Origin: Bradyrhizobium sp. CCH5-F6
Lineage (GTDB): Bacteria; Pseudomonadota; Alphaproteobacteria; Rhizobiales; Xanthobacteraceae
Assembly: GCF_001556045.1 (NCBI RefSeq)
Contig: NZ_LSIC01000194.1
Span: forward strand, 1 to 64,000
DNA: 64,000 nucleotides
Direction of reading: 5' to 3'
Part shown: positions 1-8,495 of the stretch, piece by piece
How positions within the stretch are numbered: the stretch's first letter is position 1
How the letters are laid out: the number at the start of each line of letters is the position of its first letter
The notes under the pieces: model-generated
Told to the model about the DNA's origin: nothing
Database searches by the model: none
Seen by the model: the letters and a program-made list of their open reading frames with translations, nothing else
Made by a program: the position numbers and the translations under genes

Positions 1-352
1 AGATTGAATCACTGCTGTCTCTGAGTCGCAACTGCGGCCTTTTTCAACAGAATCGGCCCATCGCTGACGTCTCTCGCGCTGACGTTCGATAACCACCTTT
101 GGACTCCGGATCTCTGCAGCCCTTTCCGCGAACGGTGTGGTCGGGGATTCGTTCCGCATATGGCCACAGTCAGCCCCGATGTGCGATCCCCGGCATGACA
201 TCCACGATGGCATACTACCCCTGTTTTGCCCGACGGGTCAGAACTTTTTCGTCGAATCAGAAATATCGTTACGCGCCAATGAGATGGCTACTGTGCATGG
301 GGTTGTTTTTGCAGTTTTGATTTTGAGCCTGCGACTGCACGCCTTCCCAAGC
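1..352. other. Left-edge stretch without a recognisable gene
   Basis: No reading frame here has a convincing start, ribosome binding site or protein family. The short frames lack motifs and are probably chance. I see no tRNA cloverleaf and no long repeat. The stretch lies downstream of the minus-strand frc gene and its terminator, so it is probably a spacer to a gene outside the window. Confidence 0.6.
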
Positions 353-379
353 AAAAAGGGCCGCCCCTTCGGGCGGCCC
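353..379 (-). terminator. Rho-independent terminator after frc
   Basis: A perfect 9-bp stem (GGGCCGCCC at 358-366 pairing with GGGCGGCCC at 371-379) encloses a 4-nt loop. Read on the minus strand it is followed directly by five Ts (353-357). It lies 26 nt past the frc stop codon, the expected place for the end of the gntR-oxc-frc transcript. Confidence 0.85.
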
Positions 380-404
380 GTTCGTCTCGTTCAATGTTGG
401 CCGC

Positions 405-1682
405 TTACTCCGCGGCCTGCTTCTGCGGCGGGTCGAGCGCGCCGGACTTGTGGATCTCGGCGACCTGGTTGTCGCTGAAGCCGAGCACCGAGCGCAGGAT
501 CTCGTCGGTGTGCTCGCCGAGCAGCGGGGAGCGCTGCACATCGCTCGGAGAGTCCGACAGCTTGATCGGGTTGCCGACCGAGACGTACTTGCCGCGGGTG
601 GGGTGGTCGATCTCGACCACGGTGCCGGTCGCACGGAGCGACTGGTCTTCCGCGATCTCCTTCATCGACAGGATCGGGCCGCAGGGGATGTCGTCCTTGT
701 TGAGGATCTCCATCGCCTCGAACTTGGTCTTGGTCATCGTCCACTGCTCGATGCGGCCGAAGATCTCGTTGAGGCGCGGCAGGCGCGCGGCCGGCTTGGC
801 GTAGTTCGGATCGGTCTTCCACGAGGGCTCGCCGATCACGTCGCAGATCTTCTCCCAGACCGGGGCCTGGGTGATGAAGTAGATGTAGGCGTTGGGATCG
901 GTCTCCCAGCCCTTGCACTTCAGGATGCGGCCGGGCTGGCCGCCGCCGGAATCGTTGCCGGCGCGCGGCACGGCGTCGCCGAACGGCACGCCCTCGCCGA
1001 ACTGGCTGTACTCCTTGAGCGGACCATGGGCGAGGCGCTGCTGGTCGCGCAGCTTGACGCGGCAGAGGTTGAGCACGCCGTCCTGCATCGCCGCGGTGAC
1101 GCGCTGGCCCTTGCCTGTGTGGGTGCGCTGGAAGAGCGCGGTGACGATGCCGAGCGCGAGGTGCAGGCCGGTGCCGCTGTCCCCGATCTGCGCGCCGGTG
1201 ACGAGCGGCACGCCGTCGCGGAAGCCGGTGGTGGAGGCGGCGCCGCCGGTGCACTGCGCGACGTTCTCGTAGACCTTGCAGTCTTCATACGGTCCGGGGC
1301 CAAAACCCTTGATCGAGGCGACGATCATCTTCGGGTTGATCGCCTGGATCTTCTCCCAGGGAAAGCCCATGCGGTCGAGCACGCCGGGGCCGAAATTCTC
1401 GACCAGCACGTCGCACTTCTTGATCAGCTCGGTGAGGACCTCCTTGCCCTTGGGGTTCTTGGTGTCGAGCGTGATCGAGCGCTTGTTGTGGTTGAGCATG
1501 GTGAAATACAGGCTGTCCACGTTCGGGATGTCCTGCAGCTGGCCGCGGGTGATGTCACCCACGCCCGGACGTTCCACCTTGATCACGTCGGCGCCGAACC
1601 AGGCCAGCAGCTGCGTGCAGGTCGGGCCGGACTGGACGTGGGTGAAGTCGAGAATGCGAACGCCCGAGAGCGCTTTGGTCAT
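405..1682 (-). CDS. frc: Formyl-CoA:oxalate CoA-transferase
   Basis: A 425-aa class III CoA-transferase, close to the 428 aa of Oxalobacter Frc. It moves CoA from formyl-CoA to oxalate, giving oxalyl-CoA and formate in the cytosol, and works in a cycle with Oxc. Seen in the sequence: the N-terminal segment FTHVQSGP with Gln17, and [10 protein letters not shown] with Asp168 at the position of the catalytic Asp169 that forms the aspartyl-CoA intermediate. A Gly-rich loop (NDSGGGQPG) lies near residue 245. The gene is the last of the gntR-oxc-frc unit and is followed by a strong terminator. The 154-nt gap from oxc holds a palindromic repeat, which might lower read-through or mRNA stability. Confidence 0.95.
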   Translation of the reverse strand: MTKALSGVRILDFTHVQSGPTCTQLLAWFGADVIKVERPGVGDITRGQLQDIPNVDSLYFTMLNHNKRSITLDTKNPKGKEVLTELIKKCDVLVENFGPGVLDRMGFPWEKIQAINPKMIVASIKGFGPGPYEDCKVYENVAQCTGGAASTTGFRDGVPLVTGAQIGDSGTGLHLALGIVTALFQRTHTGKGQRVTAAMQDGVLNLCRVKLRDQQRLAHGPLKEYSQFGEGVPFGDAVPRAGNDSGGGQPGRILKCKGWETDPNAYIYFITQAPVWEKICDVIGEPSWKTDPNYAKPAARLPRLNEIFGRIEQWTMTKTKFEAMEILNKDDIPCGPILSMKEIAEDQSLRATGTVVEIDHPTRGKYVSVGNPIKLSDSPSDVQRSPLLGEHTDEILRSVLGFSDNQVAEIHKSGALDPPQKQAAE

Positions 1683-1710
1683 CGTGTTGCTCCTGTTACC
1701 ACTTTGTTTC

Positions 1711-1823
1711 CGTCATGCCCGCGAAGGCGGGCATCCAGTATTCGCTGTCGTTTCAGTTGGGCTCAGTGCTCGCCACCCATGTGGTCTGGCGGTTACTGGA
1801 TTCCCCGCCTGCGCGGGGAATGA
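1711..1823. repeat. Intergenic palindromic repeat (two hairpins, inverted arms)
   Basis: Two perfect hairpins, ATGCCCGC/GCGGGCAT (1715-1734, loop GAAG) and TTCCCCGC/GCGGGGAA (1801-1820, loop CTGC), sit at the ends of an imperfect larger inverted repeat. Both outer arms carry an ATCCAGTA-like segment. It fills the oxc-frc gap. A half copy of the same type is at about 36723-36757. It resembles dispersed REP-like elements common in Bradyrhizobium intergenic DNA (family assignment from memory). Confidence 0.75.
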
Positions 1824-1836
1824 CCCGGCGGTGGAC

Positions 1837-3570
1837 TTACTTCTTCTTCTGCAGAACGCTCTGCGGATTGAGGTTGCCGATGCGGCCGCTCTCCGAGCCG
1901 GCGGCCGGATCGATCACCGCGTTGATCAGCGTCGGCTTGCCGGACTTCATCGCCTCGTTCACGGCGCGCTTGAGCTCGTCGGGCGAGGTCGCGTTGACGC
2001 CGATGCCGCCGAAGGCTTCCATCATCTTGTCGTAGCGCGCGCCCTTGACGAACACCGTCGTCGCCGGGTCCGAGTTCGCGCCGTTGACGTCGGTGCCGCG
2101 ATAGATGCCGTCATTGTTGAAGATGACGACGCAGATCGGAAGGTTGTAGCGGCAGATGGTCTCGACCTCCATGCCCGAGAAGCCGAACGCGCTGTCGCCT
2201 TCCACCGCCAGCACGGGATGGCCGGTCTCGAGCGCGGCTGCGATCGCCTGGCCCATGCCGATGCCCATCACGCCCCAGGTGCCGACGTCGAGACGCTTGC
2301 GCGGGCGGTACATGTCGATGACGCCGCGGGCGAGGTCGAGCGTGTTGGCGCCTTCGTTGACGAGTATCGCCTCGGGATACTCCTTGATGACGTTCTTCAG
2401 CACGCCGAGCGCGCCGTGATAGTCCATCGGCGATTTGTTGTTCATGAGCTTCGGCGCCATCTTGGCGACGTTCTCTTCGCGCTTGGACGAAATGGCCTTG
2501 GTCCATTCGGCGGGCGGGGCGGTCCAGCCCGACGCAAGCGCCTGGTTGAAGGCGGAGACGACCGAGCCGATGTCGCCGACGACGGGCGCGACGATCTCGA
2601 CGTTGGAGTCCATCTCCTTCGGCTCGATGTCGACCTGGATGAACTTCTTGGGCGTTTCGCCCCAGCTCTTGCCCTTGCCGTGCGAGAGCAGCCAGTTCAG
2701 CCGCGCGCCGATCAGCATCACGACGTCCGACTCCTTCAGCACGGTCGAACGTGCCGCGCCGGCGCATTGCGGATGCGTATCGGGGAGGAGGCCCTTGGCC
2801 ATGCTCATGGGCAGGAACGGCACGCCGCTCTTTTCGACGAAGCTCTTGATCTCCTCGTCGGCCTGCGCATAGGCCGCGCCCTTGCCGAGGATGATCAGCG
2901 GACGCTTGGCGCTCTTGAGCACGTCGAGCGCACGCTTGACCGAAGCGGGCGAGGGGATCTGCACGGGCGCGGCGTCGATCACCTTGACCAGCGACTTCCG
3001 GCCGGCTTCGGCGTTCATCACCTGGCCGAACAGTTTTGCCGGCAGGTCGAGATAGACGCCGCCGGGACGGCCCGAGACCGCGGCGCGGATGGCGCGCGCG
3101 AAACCGATGCCGATGTCCTGCGCGTGCAGCACGCGATAGGCCGCCTTGCACAGCGGCTTTGCGATCGCGAGCTGGTCCATCTCCTCGTAGTCGCCCTGCT
3201 GGAGGTCGACGATCTCGCGCTCGGAGGAGCCCGAGACCAGGATCATCGGGTAGCAGTTGGTGGTGGCGTGCGCGAGCGCGGTAAGACCGTTGAGGAAGCC
3301 GGGCGCCGAGACCGTGAGGCAGACGCCGGGTTTCTTGGTGAGGTAGCCGGCGATGCCCGCGGCGTAGCCGGCGTTCTGCTCGTGACGGAAGGAGATCACG
3401 CGAATGCCCGCGGCCTGCGCCATGCGGCCCAAATCCGTGATCGGGATGCCCGGCACATTATAGATGGTGTTGATGCCGTTCAGCTTGAGCGCGTCGATGA
3501 CCAGATGGAAGCCATCCGTCAGTTCCTGCTCGGTGCCCGGTGCTTCGGACTTGGTCGCGGTATTCAGCAT
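1837..3570 (-). CDS. oxc: Oxalyl-CoA decarboxylase
   Basis: A 577-aa ThDP-dependent enzyme that decarboxylates oxalyl-CoA to formyl-CoA and CO2; formyl-CoA is then the CoA donor for Frc. Three ThDP-family domains are recognisable. The N-terminal PYR domain has [11 protein letters not shown] with the ThDP-activating Glu64. The central domain is CoA/ADP binding. The C-terminal PP domain has [13 protein letters not shown] followed by a conserved NN, the Mg-ThDP motif. The start is supported by AGGGAG about 9 nt upstream. The gene is 63 nt downstream of the GntR gene and 154 nt upstream of frc, on the same strand. Oxalate is a plant and fungal product, so the module fits a soil or plant-associated lifestyle. 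Confidence 0.96.
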   Translation of the reverse strand: MLNTATKSEAPGTEQELTDGFHLVIDALKLNGINTIYNVPGIPITDLGRMAQAAGIRVISFRHEQNAGYAAGIAGYLTKKPGVCLTVSAPGFLNGLTALAHATTNCYPMILVSGSSEREIVDLQQGDYEEMDQLAIAKPLCKAAYRVLHAQDIGIGFARAIRAAVSGRPGGVYLDLPAKLFGQVMNAEAGRKSLVKVIDAAPVQIPSPASVKRALDVLKSAKRPLIILGKGAAYAQADEEIKSFVEKSGVPFLPMSMAKGLLPDTHPQCAGAARSTVLKESDVVMLIGARLNWLLSHGKGKSWGETPKKFIQVDIEPKEMDSNVEIVAPVVGDIGSVVSAFNQALASGWTAPPAEWTKAISSKREENVAKMAPKLMNNKSPMDYHGALGVLKNVIKEYPEAILVNEGANTLDLARGVIDMYRPRKRLDVGTWGVMGIGMGQAIAAALETGHPVLAVEGDSAFGFSGMEVETICRYNLPICVVIFNNDGIYRGTDVNGANSDPATTVFVKGARYDKMMEAFGGIGVNATSPDELKRAVNEAMKSGKPTLINAVIDPAAGSESGRIGNLNPQSVLQKKK

Positions 3571-3633
3571 GGGCCTTGTCTCCCTGGTCTCAAGGTCGTT
3601 GGGGCGAGTGTTTCGCCCTTCTGGTGAGCGTTG

Positions 3634-4365
3634 CTAAGTGAACAGTTCCTGGCCATGCGCTTCGACATAGGCGGCAAGGCCGAGGGTGTGGTCGCGGGCC
3701 CGCTTCTCGGCGAGCTCGGTGTCGCGCGCTTCCAGCGCTTCGATGATGCCGAGATGCTCGGGCAGGGAGGTCGCGGTACGGTCCTTGCGTCCGATGGTCA
3801 GCTGGCGATAGCCGCGCACGTGCAGCAGCAGGTCGTTGGTGAGATCGACCAGCACGGGGGATTCCGAGAGAGAGATCAGCGCCTGGTGGAAGGCGATGTT
3901 GGCGCGCGAATATTCCTCGACGTGATCCTCGGGCAGGCGGTCCTTGCTGAAGTCCTTGAAGAAGTCGCGCAGCGCCGTGATGTCCTTCTTGCGTGCGGTC
4001 GTGGTGATGAGGCGCGCGGCCATGCTCTCCAGCGCCGCCCAGGCGCGGATCATGTCGACGATCTCGCTCTTGGTCCTGCGCACCACCATGATGCCGCGGC
4101 GCGGCACCGTCTTCACAAAACCGTCCTGCTCGAGCATCGCGATCGCTTCGCGGATCGGCGTGCGGCTGACGCCCAGACGTTCGGACAAGGCGCGCTCGTC
4201 GAGCATCACCGGCTCGGGCGTCGAGTAGATGTCCATCTTGAGGATGGCTTCCTTCAAGGCGTCGTACGCCTTGTTCTTGAAGCTGCTCTCCGGGGCAATA
4301 CGAACGATTGCGATGTCTGCCTCGGCCATGTTCGGCAACGCCTTGGTTGGTTTCCGTAGTGACAC
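3634..4365 (-). CDS. GntR-family (FCD/FadR-type) regulator of the oxalate module
   Basis: A 243-aa DNA-binding regulator. It has an N-terminal winged helix (about residues 30-95, with LSERLGVSRTPIREAI) and an all-helical FCD effector domain (about 105-235) whose His residues fit the usual metal site. The frame extends to an ATG at 4434, but that codon lies inside a palindromic operator. A GTG at 4365 has GGAGGAG (4373-4379) 7 nt upstream, so I chose it; an ATG at 4329 lacks an SD of similar quality. The gene is first in the gntR-oxc-frc unit and divergent from the acyl-CoA synthetase. Likely effector: oxalate or an oxalyl/formyl-CoA metabolite (inference). Confidence 0.88.
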   Translation of the reverse strand: MSLRKPTKALPNMAEADIAIVRIAPESSFKNKAYDALKEAILKMDIYSTPEPVMLDERALSERLGVSRTPIREAIAMLEQDGFVKTVPRRGIMVVRRTKSEIVDMIRAWAALESMAARLITTTARKKDITALRDFFKDFSKDRLPEDHVEEYSRANIAFHQALISLSESPVLVDLTNDLLLHVRGYRQLTIGRKDRTATSLPEHLGIIEALEARDTELAEKRARDHTLGLAAYVEAHGQELFT

Positions 4366-4421
4366 GACGAATCTCCTCCAGTGGGAGTCGTCTTTTACAG
4401 GAATATTAACGGGAAAGTTTT

Positions 4422-4438
4422 TGGCATACCACATGCCA
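4422..4438 (-). promoter_or_regulatory. GntR operator 1 in the gntR-oxc-frc promoter
   Basis: Inverted repeat TGGCAT-ACCAC-ATGCCA (6-bp perfect arms, 5-nt spacer). On the minus strand a TTGACA -35-like hexamer (4442-4447) ends 3 nt before it, so the operator would occupy the -35/-10 spacer. It shares arms and spacing with operator 2 at 4503-4519. The TGGNATNCCA-like core fits FadR/FCD-subfamily sites. Likely autoregulation of gntR and control of oxc-frc. Confidence 0.7.
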
Positions 4439-4502
4439 GAATGTCAAGCTGACGATTTTTTGCGGCGTTCTAACGTGTGCTCTGGCTTGACAATCTGGCT
4501 TC

Positions 4503-4519
4503 TGGCATACCAAATGCCA
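4503..4519 (+). promoter_or_regulatory. GntR operator 2 in the acyl-CoA synthetase promoter
   Basis: Inverted repeat TGGCAT-ACCAA-ATGCCA, differing from operator 1 by one spacer base and lying 81 bp away. A plus-strand TTGACA (4487-4492) lies 10 nt upstream, so the site again covers the probable promoter spacer and -10 region. The start of the synthetase gene is about 160 nt downstream. Confidence 0.7.
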
Positions 4520-4680
4520 TCGCCAGCCATTTTTGATCCAAGCCGGCGGAGCAGTCTCGGCCTTAGGCCGGTTCGTTCCGACCCATGGAACAGAGCGCGG
4601 CGAATGGCAAGCATCACAGGCAGCCGCAAACTACGCGCGCGCTTTGAAAAAGAACGAACTGAGGTCAAGGGAGAAGCCAC

Positions 4681-6810
4681 ATGTCCAATTCCAAAGATGC
4701 CGTCCGCAAGGTGCTTGACCAGGTCAAGGCGGACAACCGCACCAGCCTGACGGCGCCGGAAGGCAAGCTGGTCTGCGACGCCTACGGCATTCCGGTGCCG
4801 AAGGAGGGCGTGGCGAAGTCGGCGGGCGAGGCCGGCAAGATGGCTTCGTCCATGGGCTTCCCGGTCGTGATGAAGATCGTCTCGCCGGACATCCTCCACA
4901 AGACCGAAGCCGGCGGCGTCATCGTCGGCCTCAAGACGACTGAAGAGGCCGAGAAGGCCTACGAGACCATTCTCTCCAACGCCAAGAAATACAAGTCCGA
5001 CGCCAAGATCGAAGGCGTCCAGGTGCAGCAGATGCTGGCCGGCGGCACCGAGGTCATCGTCGGCTCGATCACCGACGGCTCGTTCGGCAAGCTCGTCGCC
5101 TTCGGCCTCGGCGGCGTATTGGTCGAAGTGTTGAAGGACATCACCTTCCGCCTCGCGCCTGCGACCAAGGAGGATGCGCTCTCGATGCTCGACGGTATCC
5201 AGGCGCATGAGATTTTGAAGGGCGTGCGCGGCAGCGAGCCGGTCAACCGGACGGCGCTGGCCGACGTCATCGTCAAGGTCTCGCAGCTCGTCACCGATTT
5301 CCCTGAGATCGTCGAGCTCGACCTCAACCCTGTCTTTGCGACGGCAAAGGACGCGATTGCCGCCGACGTGCGCATCGTCGTCGACTTCGCCTTTGTGCCC
5401 AAGCCGAAGCCGCGCCCGACCGAGGAGATCGTCGCGGCCATGAACCGCATCATGCAGCCGAAGGCGGTCGCCGTGGTCGGTGCCTCCGCCGAGGACGGCA
5501 AGATAGGCAATTCCGTGATGAAGAACCTCATCAACGGCGGCTACAAGGGCGATATCTATCCGATCCATCCCAAGGCCGCCGAGATCCTCGGCTACAAGGC
5601 CTACAAGAGCGTCAAGGACGTGCCGGGCGTGATCGACGTGGCGGTGTTCGCGATCCCCGCGAAATTCGTGGCCGCCGCGCTCACCGAATGCGGCGAGAAG
5701 AAGATCCCGGGCGCGGTGCTGATCCCGTCGGGCTTCGCCGAGGCCGGTGCGCCCGAGCTGCAGGCCGAAATCGTCGAGATCGGCAAGAAGTACGACATCC
5801 GACTGATGGGGCCGAACATCTACGGCTTCTACTACACGCCCGCCAACCTCTGCGCGACGTTCTGCACGGCCTATGACGTCAAGGGCCACGCGGCGCTGTC
5901 CTCGCAATCGGGCGGCATCGGCATGGCCATCATCGGCTTCTCGCGCTCCGCGAAGATGGGCGTCTCGGCGATCGTCGGCCTCGGCAACAAGTCCGACATC
6001 GACGAGGACGATCTGCTCGCCTTCTTCGAGCAGGATCCCAACACCAACCTGATCGCGCAGCATTGCGAAGATCTCAAGGACGGTCGCGCCTTCGCGGAAG
6101 CCGCAAAGCGCGTCTCCAAGAAGAAGCCGGTCGTCGTGCTCAAGGCCGGCCGTACCTCGGCCGGTGCCAAGGCGGCCTCGTCGCACACCGGCGCGCTGGC
6201 CGGTAACGACAAGATCTACGAGGATGTCCTGGCGCAGTCGGGCGTGATCCGCGCCCGCTCGCTGCGCCAGCTGCTCGAATTCGCCCGCGGCGTGCCGGTG
6301 CTGCCGACGCCGAAGGGCGAGAACGTGCTGATCATCACCGGTGCCGGCGGTTCCGGCGTGCTGCTGTCGGACTCCTGCGTCGACAATGGCCTGTCGCTGA
6401 TGTCGATGCCGCCGGATCTCGATGCAGCCTTCCGCAAGTTCATCCCGCCGTTCGGTGCGGCCGGAAATCCCGTGGACATCACCGGCGGCGAGCCGCCTAT
6501 CACCTACGTCAACACGGTGAAGCTCGGTCTCTCCGATGAGCGCATCCACGCGCTGATCCTCGGCTATTGGCACACCATCGTCACCCCGCCGATGGTGTTC
6601 GCCCGCAACATGGTCGAGGTGAAGAAGGAGATGGAGGCCAAGGGTTTCGTGAAGCCGATAGTCGCGTCTCTGGCCGGCGACGTCGAGGTCGAGGAAGCTG
6701 CCGAATATCTCTACCAGAACGGGATCCCGGCCTATGCCTACTCGACCGAGCTGCCGGTCGAGGTGCTCGGCGCCAAGTACAAATGGGCGCGCGGGGCAGG
6801 GCTGCTCTGA
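4681..6810 (+). CDS. Fused ADP-forming acyl-CoA synthetase (NDP-forming acetate-CoA ligase family)
   Basis: A 709-aa fusion of the two halves of an NDP-forming acyl-CoA synthetase. The ATP-grasp half comes first (about residues 10-235, with KTEAGGV) and the CoA-binding/succinyl-CoA-ligase half second (about 258-700). The second half has a Rossmann start AVAVVGASAEDGKIGN and SSHTGALAG, whose His502 matches the phosphorylated His of the family. The start has GGGAGA 9 nt upstream. The gene is divergent from gntR-oxc-frc and carries its own copy of the operator, so it probably serves oxalate use. Candidate roles are activating oxalate or formate to the CoA ester to prime the Oxc/Frc cycle, or recovering ATP from a CoA ester. 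The substrate is not shown by the sequence. Confidence 0.88.
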   Translation: MSNSKDAVRKVLDQVKADNRTSLTAPEGKLVCDAYGIPVPKEGVAKSAGEAGKMASSMGFPVVMKIVSPDILHKTEAGGVIVGLKTTEEAEKAYETILSNAKKYKSDAKIEGVQVQQMLAGGTEVIVGSITDGSFGKLVAFGLGGVLVEVLKDITFRLAPATKEDALSMLDGIQAHEILKGVRGSEPVNRTALADVIVKVSQLVTDFPEIVELDLNPVFATAKDAIAADVRIVVDFAFVPKPKPRPTEEIVAAMNRIMQPKAVAVVGASAEDGKIGNSVMKNLINGGYKGDIYPIHPKAAEILGYKAYKSVKDVPGVIDVAVFAIPAKFVAAALTECGEKKIPGAVLIPSGFAEAGAPELQAEIVEIGKKYDIRLMGPNIYGFYYTPANLCATFCTAYDVKGHAALSSQSGGIGMAIIGFSRSAKMGVSAIVGLGNKSDIDEDDLLAFFEQDPNTNLIAQHCEDLKDGRAFAEAAKRVSKKKPVVVLKAGRTSAGAKAASSHTGALAGNDKIYEDVLAQSGVIRARSLRQLLEFARGVPVLPTPKGENVLIITGAGGSGVLLSDSCVDNGLSLMSMPPDLDAAFRKFIPPFGAAGNPVDITGGEPPITYVNTVKLGLSDERIHALILGYWHTIVTPPMVFARNMVEVKKEMEAKGFVKPIVASLAGDVEVEEAAEYLYQNGIPAYAYSTELPVEVLGAKYKWARGAGLL

Positions 6811-6821
6811 GCACCATTTCG

Positions 6822-6905
6822 CCTCTCCCCGCTTGCGGGGAGAGGTCGAATTCGAGCGCGCTCGAATCCGGGTGAGGGGACTCTCCGCGAGTCCATCTCT
6901 CGCCC
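6822..6905. repeat. Intergenic palindromic repeat with strong hairpin
   Basis: CCTCTCCCCGC (6822-6832) pairs perfectly with GCGGGGAGAGG (6835-6845) around a TT. A 16-bp perfect palindrome TTCGAGCGCGCTCGAA follows at 6851-6866, then GGTGAGGG and CTCCGCGAG blocks. The same blocks recur at 47716-47858. It starts 11 nt after the synthetase stop codon and may act as a terminator or mRNA 3' end; no T-run follows. Confidence 0.7.
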
Positions 6906-7044
6906 CATTTGATGGGGTTTATCCCGATGCCCGGCTGACCGGAAGCTCCGGGGGGATGTTACTGGACAGCATCCGCCGTTTTGGTTGATATGCGACCAAA
7001 CGACACAATGCGGCAAACGTCCGCATGAGCCTGGAGATGCCCCC

Positions 7045-8013
7045 ATGTTCCGTATCCCCGCGCGCCTTGCCGGCGCAGCCGTCGCGCTGACCCTGGCGGT
7101 CGCCAATCCGGCCGTTGCCCAGCAGCTGGAACTCAAGCTGATGGCGCCGGCCGCGCCCGGCGGCGGCTGGGACCAGACGGCGCGCTCGATGCAGCAGGCG
7201 CTGGTGGCTTCGGGCGTTGCGCGCAGCGTGCAGGTCACCAACGTTCCCGGCGCCGGCGGCAGCGTCGGCATCGCCCAGTTCGTCAACGGCGCCAAGGGCG
7301 ACGGCAACCAGATGATGGTCAACGGCTTCGTCATGGTGGGCGCGCTCGCCATGAACAAGTCGCCGGTGACGCTGGAGCAGGTGACGCCGATTGCCCGCCT
7401 CACCGAGGAGATCCAGGTGATCGTGGTTCCCGCGAATTCGCCGATCAAGAATGCGCAGGATCTCGCCGCCGCGGTGAAGGCCGATATCGCCAAGGTCACC
7501 TTCGCCGGCGGCTCGGCCGGCGGAGTGGACCATGTGATGGCAGCGCTGTTCGCCGGCGCCGTCGGCGCAGATGCGAAGAAGATCAACTACATCCCGTTCT
7601 CCGGCGGCGGCGAATCGCTGGCGGCGATCCTCGGCGGCAAGGTCACTGCGGGCATTTCGGGCCTGAGCGAATATGAAGGACAGATCAAGTCCGGCAAGCT
7701 GCGCGCGATCGGCGTCACCTCGGAGAAGCGCATTGCCGGCAGCGACATCCCCACCTTTAAGGAGCAGGGCATCGACCTCGTGATCGCCAATTGGCGCTCG
7801 GTGGTCGCGCCTCCCGGCATCACCCCGGAGCAGCGCAAGACCTTGAGCGATGCGGTCGAGAAGATGGTGAAGTCCGACGCCTGGAGGGAAATCCTCAAGC
7901 AGAAGGGCTGGGAGGATGCGTATCTCGGCGGCGACGCCTTCGCCGACTTCCTGAAGAAGGAAACAGTGCGCGTCACCGACGTGCTGAAATCGGTCGGCCT
8001 CGTCAAGTCATGA
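7045..8013 (+). CDS. tctC: Tripartite tricarboxylate transporter binding protein (Bug/TctC family)
   Basis: A 322-aa periplasmic receptor. The chosen ATG begins a clear Sec signal peptide (MFRIPARLAGAAVALTLAVA, cleaved after NPAVA). The mature part has the Bug-family pattern, including the ligand-binding GAGGSVGIAQF loop and the FAGGSAGGVDH segment. It should capture an organic anion in the periplasm and hand it to TctAB. It overlaps tctB by 4 nt (ATGA). Position beside the oxalate genes makes a dicarboxylate plausible, but Bug proteins bind very diverse ligands and no operator of the oxalate type was seen in front of it. Confidence 0.92.
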   Translation: MFRIPARLAGAAVALTLAVANPAVAQQLELKLMAPAAPGGGWDQTARSMQQALVASGVARSVQVTNVPGAGGSVGIAQFVNGAKGDGNQMMVNGFVMVGALAMNKSPVTLEQVTPIARLTEEIQVIVVPANSPIKNAQDLAAAVKADIAKVTFAGGSAGGVDHVMAALFAGAVGADAKKINYIPFSGGGESLAAILGGKVTAGISGLSEYEGQIKSGKLRAIGVTSEKRIAGSDIPTFKEQGIDLVIANWRSVVAPPGITPEQRKTLSDAVEKMVKSDAWREILKQKGWEDAYLGGDAFADFLKKETVRVTDVLKSVGLVKS

Positions 8014-8495
8014 GCTCAGGCGATCCCGCGCAGCCGCCGCGGCGGGCCGACCGCGCCGGTATCGTCATCGCCGCATTGCTTGCACTGCTTGCCGTAGTGC
8101 TGGTCTGGGACGCACGCGGTCTGCCAACCACCGCGATGTACGGGATGGGGCCCGAGGCGATGCCAATCGTGGTCGCCAGCGGCCTTGCGCTGTTGGCGAT
8201 CGGCAATTTCATCGACGCGCTGCGCGGTAACCTGCCGGCGCGCGAGAGCGCCGATCCGGTTCCTGTGTTTCTGATCCTGGTCGGCTTGGCGCTGCTGATC
8301 GCGATCATCGGCTTCGGCGGCGGCTTCATCCTGGCGACGTCCGCACTCTTCGTCACGACGTCCACGGCTTTCGGGCGCCGAGCCATCCTGGTCGATTCGA
8401 TCATCGCCATCGCGATGTCGACCCTTATCTATCTCGCGTTCGACCGCCTGTTGACGCTGAGCCTGCCTGCCGGCCCGCTGGAGCGACTGCTGTGA
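8010..8495 (+). CDS. tctB: TctB small membrane subunit of the tripartite tricarboxylate transporter
   Basis: A 161-aa integral membrane protein with about four hydrophobic helices: [16 protein letters not shown] near the N-terminus, a helix near residues 50-65, a longer hairpin around 80-115, and a last helix near 130-145. The ATG overlaps the tctC stop codon (ATGA), and its own stop overlaps the start of tctA. It is the poorly conserved small partner that forms the permease with TctA, driven by an ion gradient. Confidence 0.9.
   Translation: MSSGDPAQPPRRADRAGIVIAALLALLAVVLVWDARGLPTTAMYGMGPEAMPIVVASGLALLAIGNFIDALRGNLPARESADPVPVFLILVGLALLIAIIGFGGGFILATSALFVTTSTAFGRRAILVDSIIAIAMSTLIYLAFDRLLTLSLPAGPLERLL

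Noticed and set aside
1711..1823. CRISPR repeat or insertion-sequence end
   Set aside because: Only two hairpins, no spacers, no transposase and no target-site duplication recognised.
4444..6573. 709-aa minus-strand frame antisense to the acyl-CoA synthetase
   Set aside because: Low-complexity Arg/Asp/His-rich translation with no motif; a GC-codon mirror of a well-supported gene.
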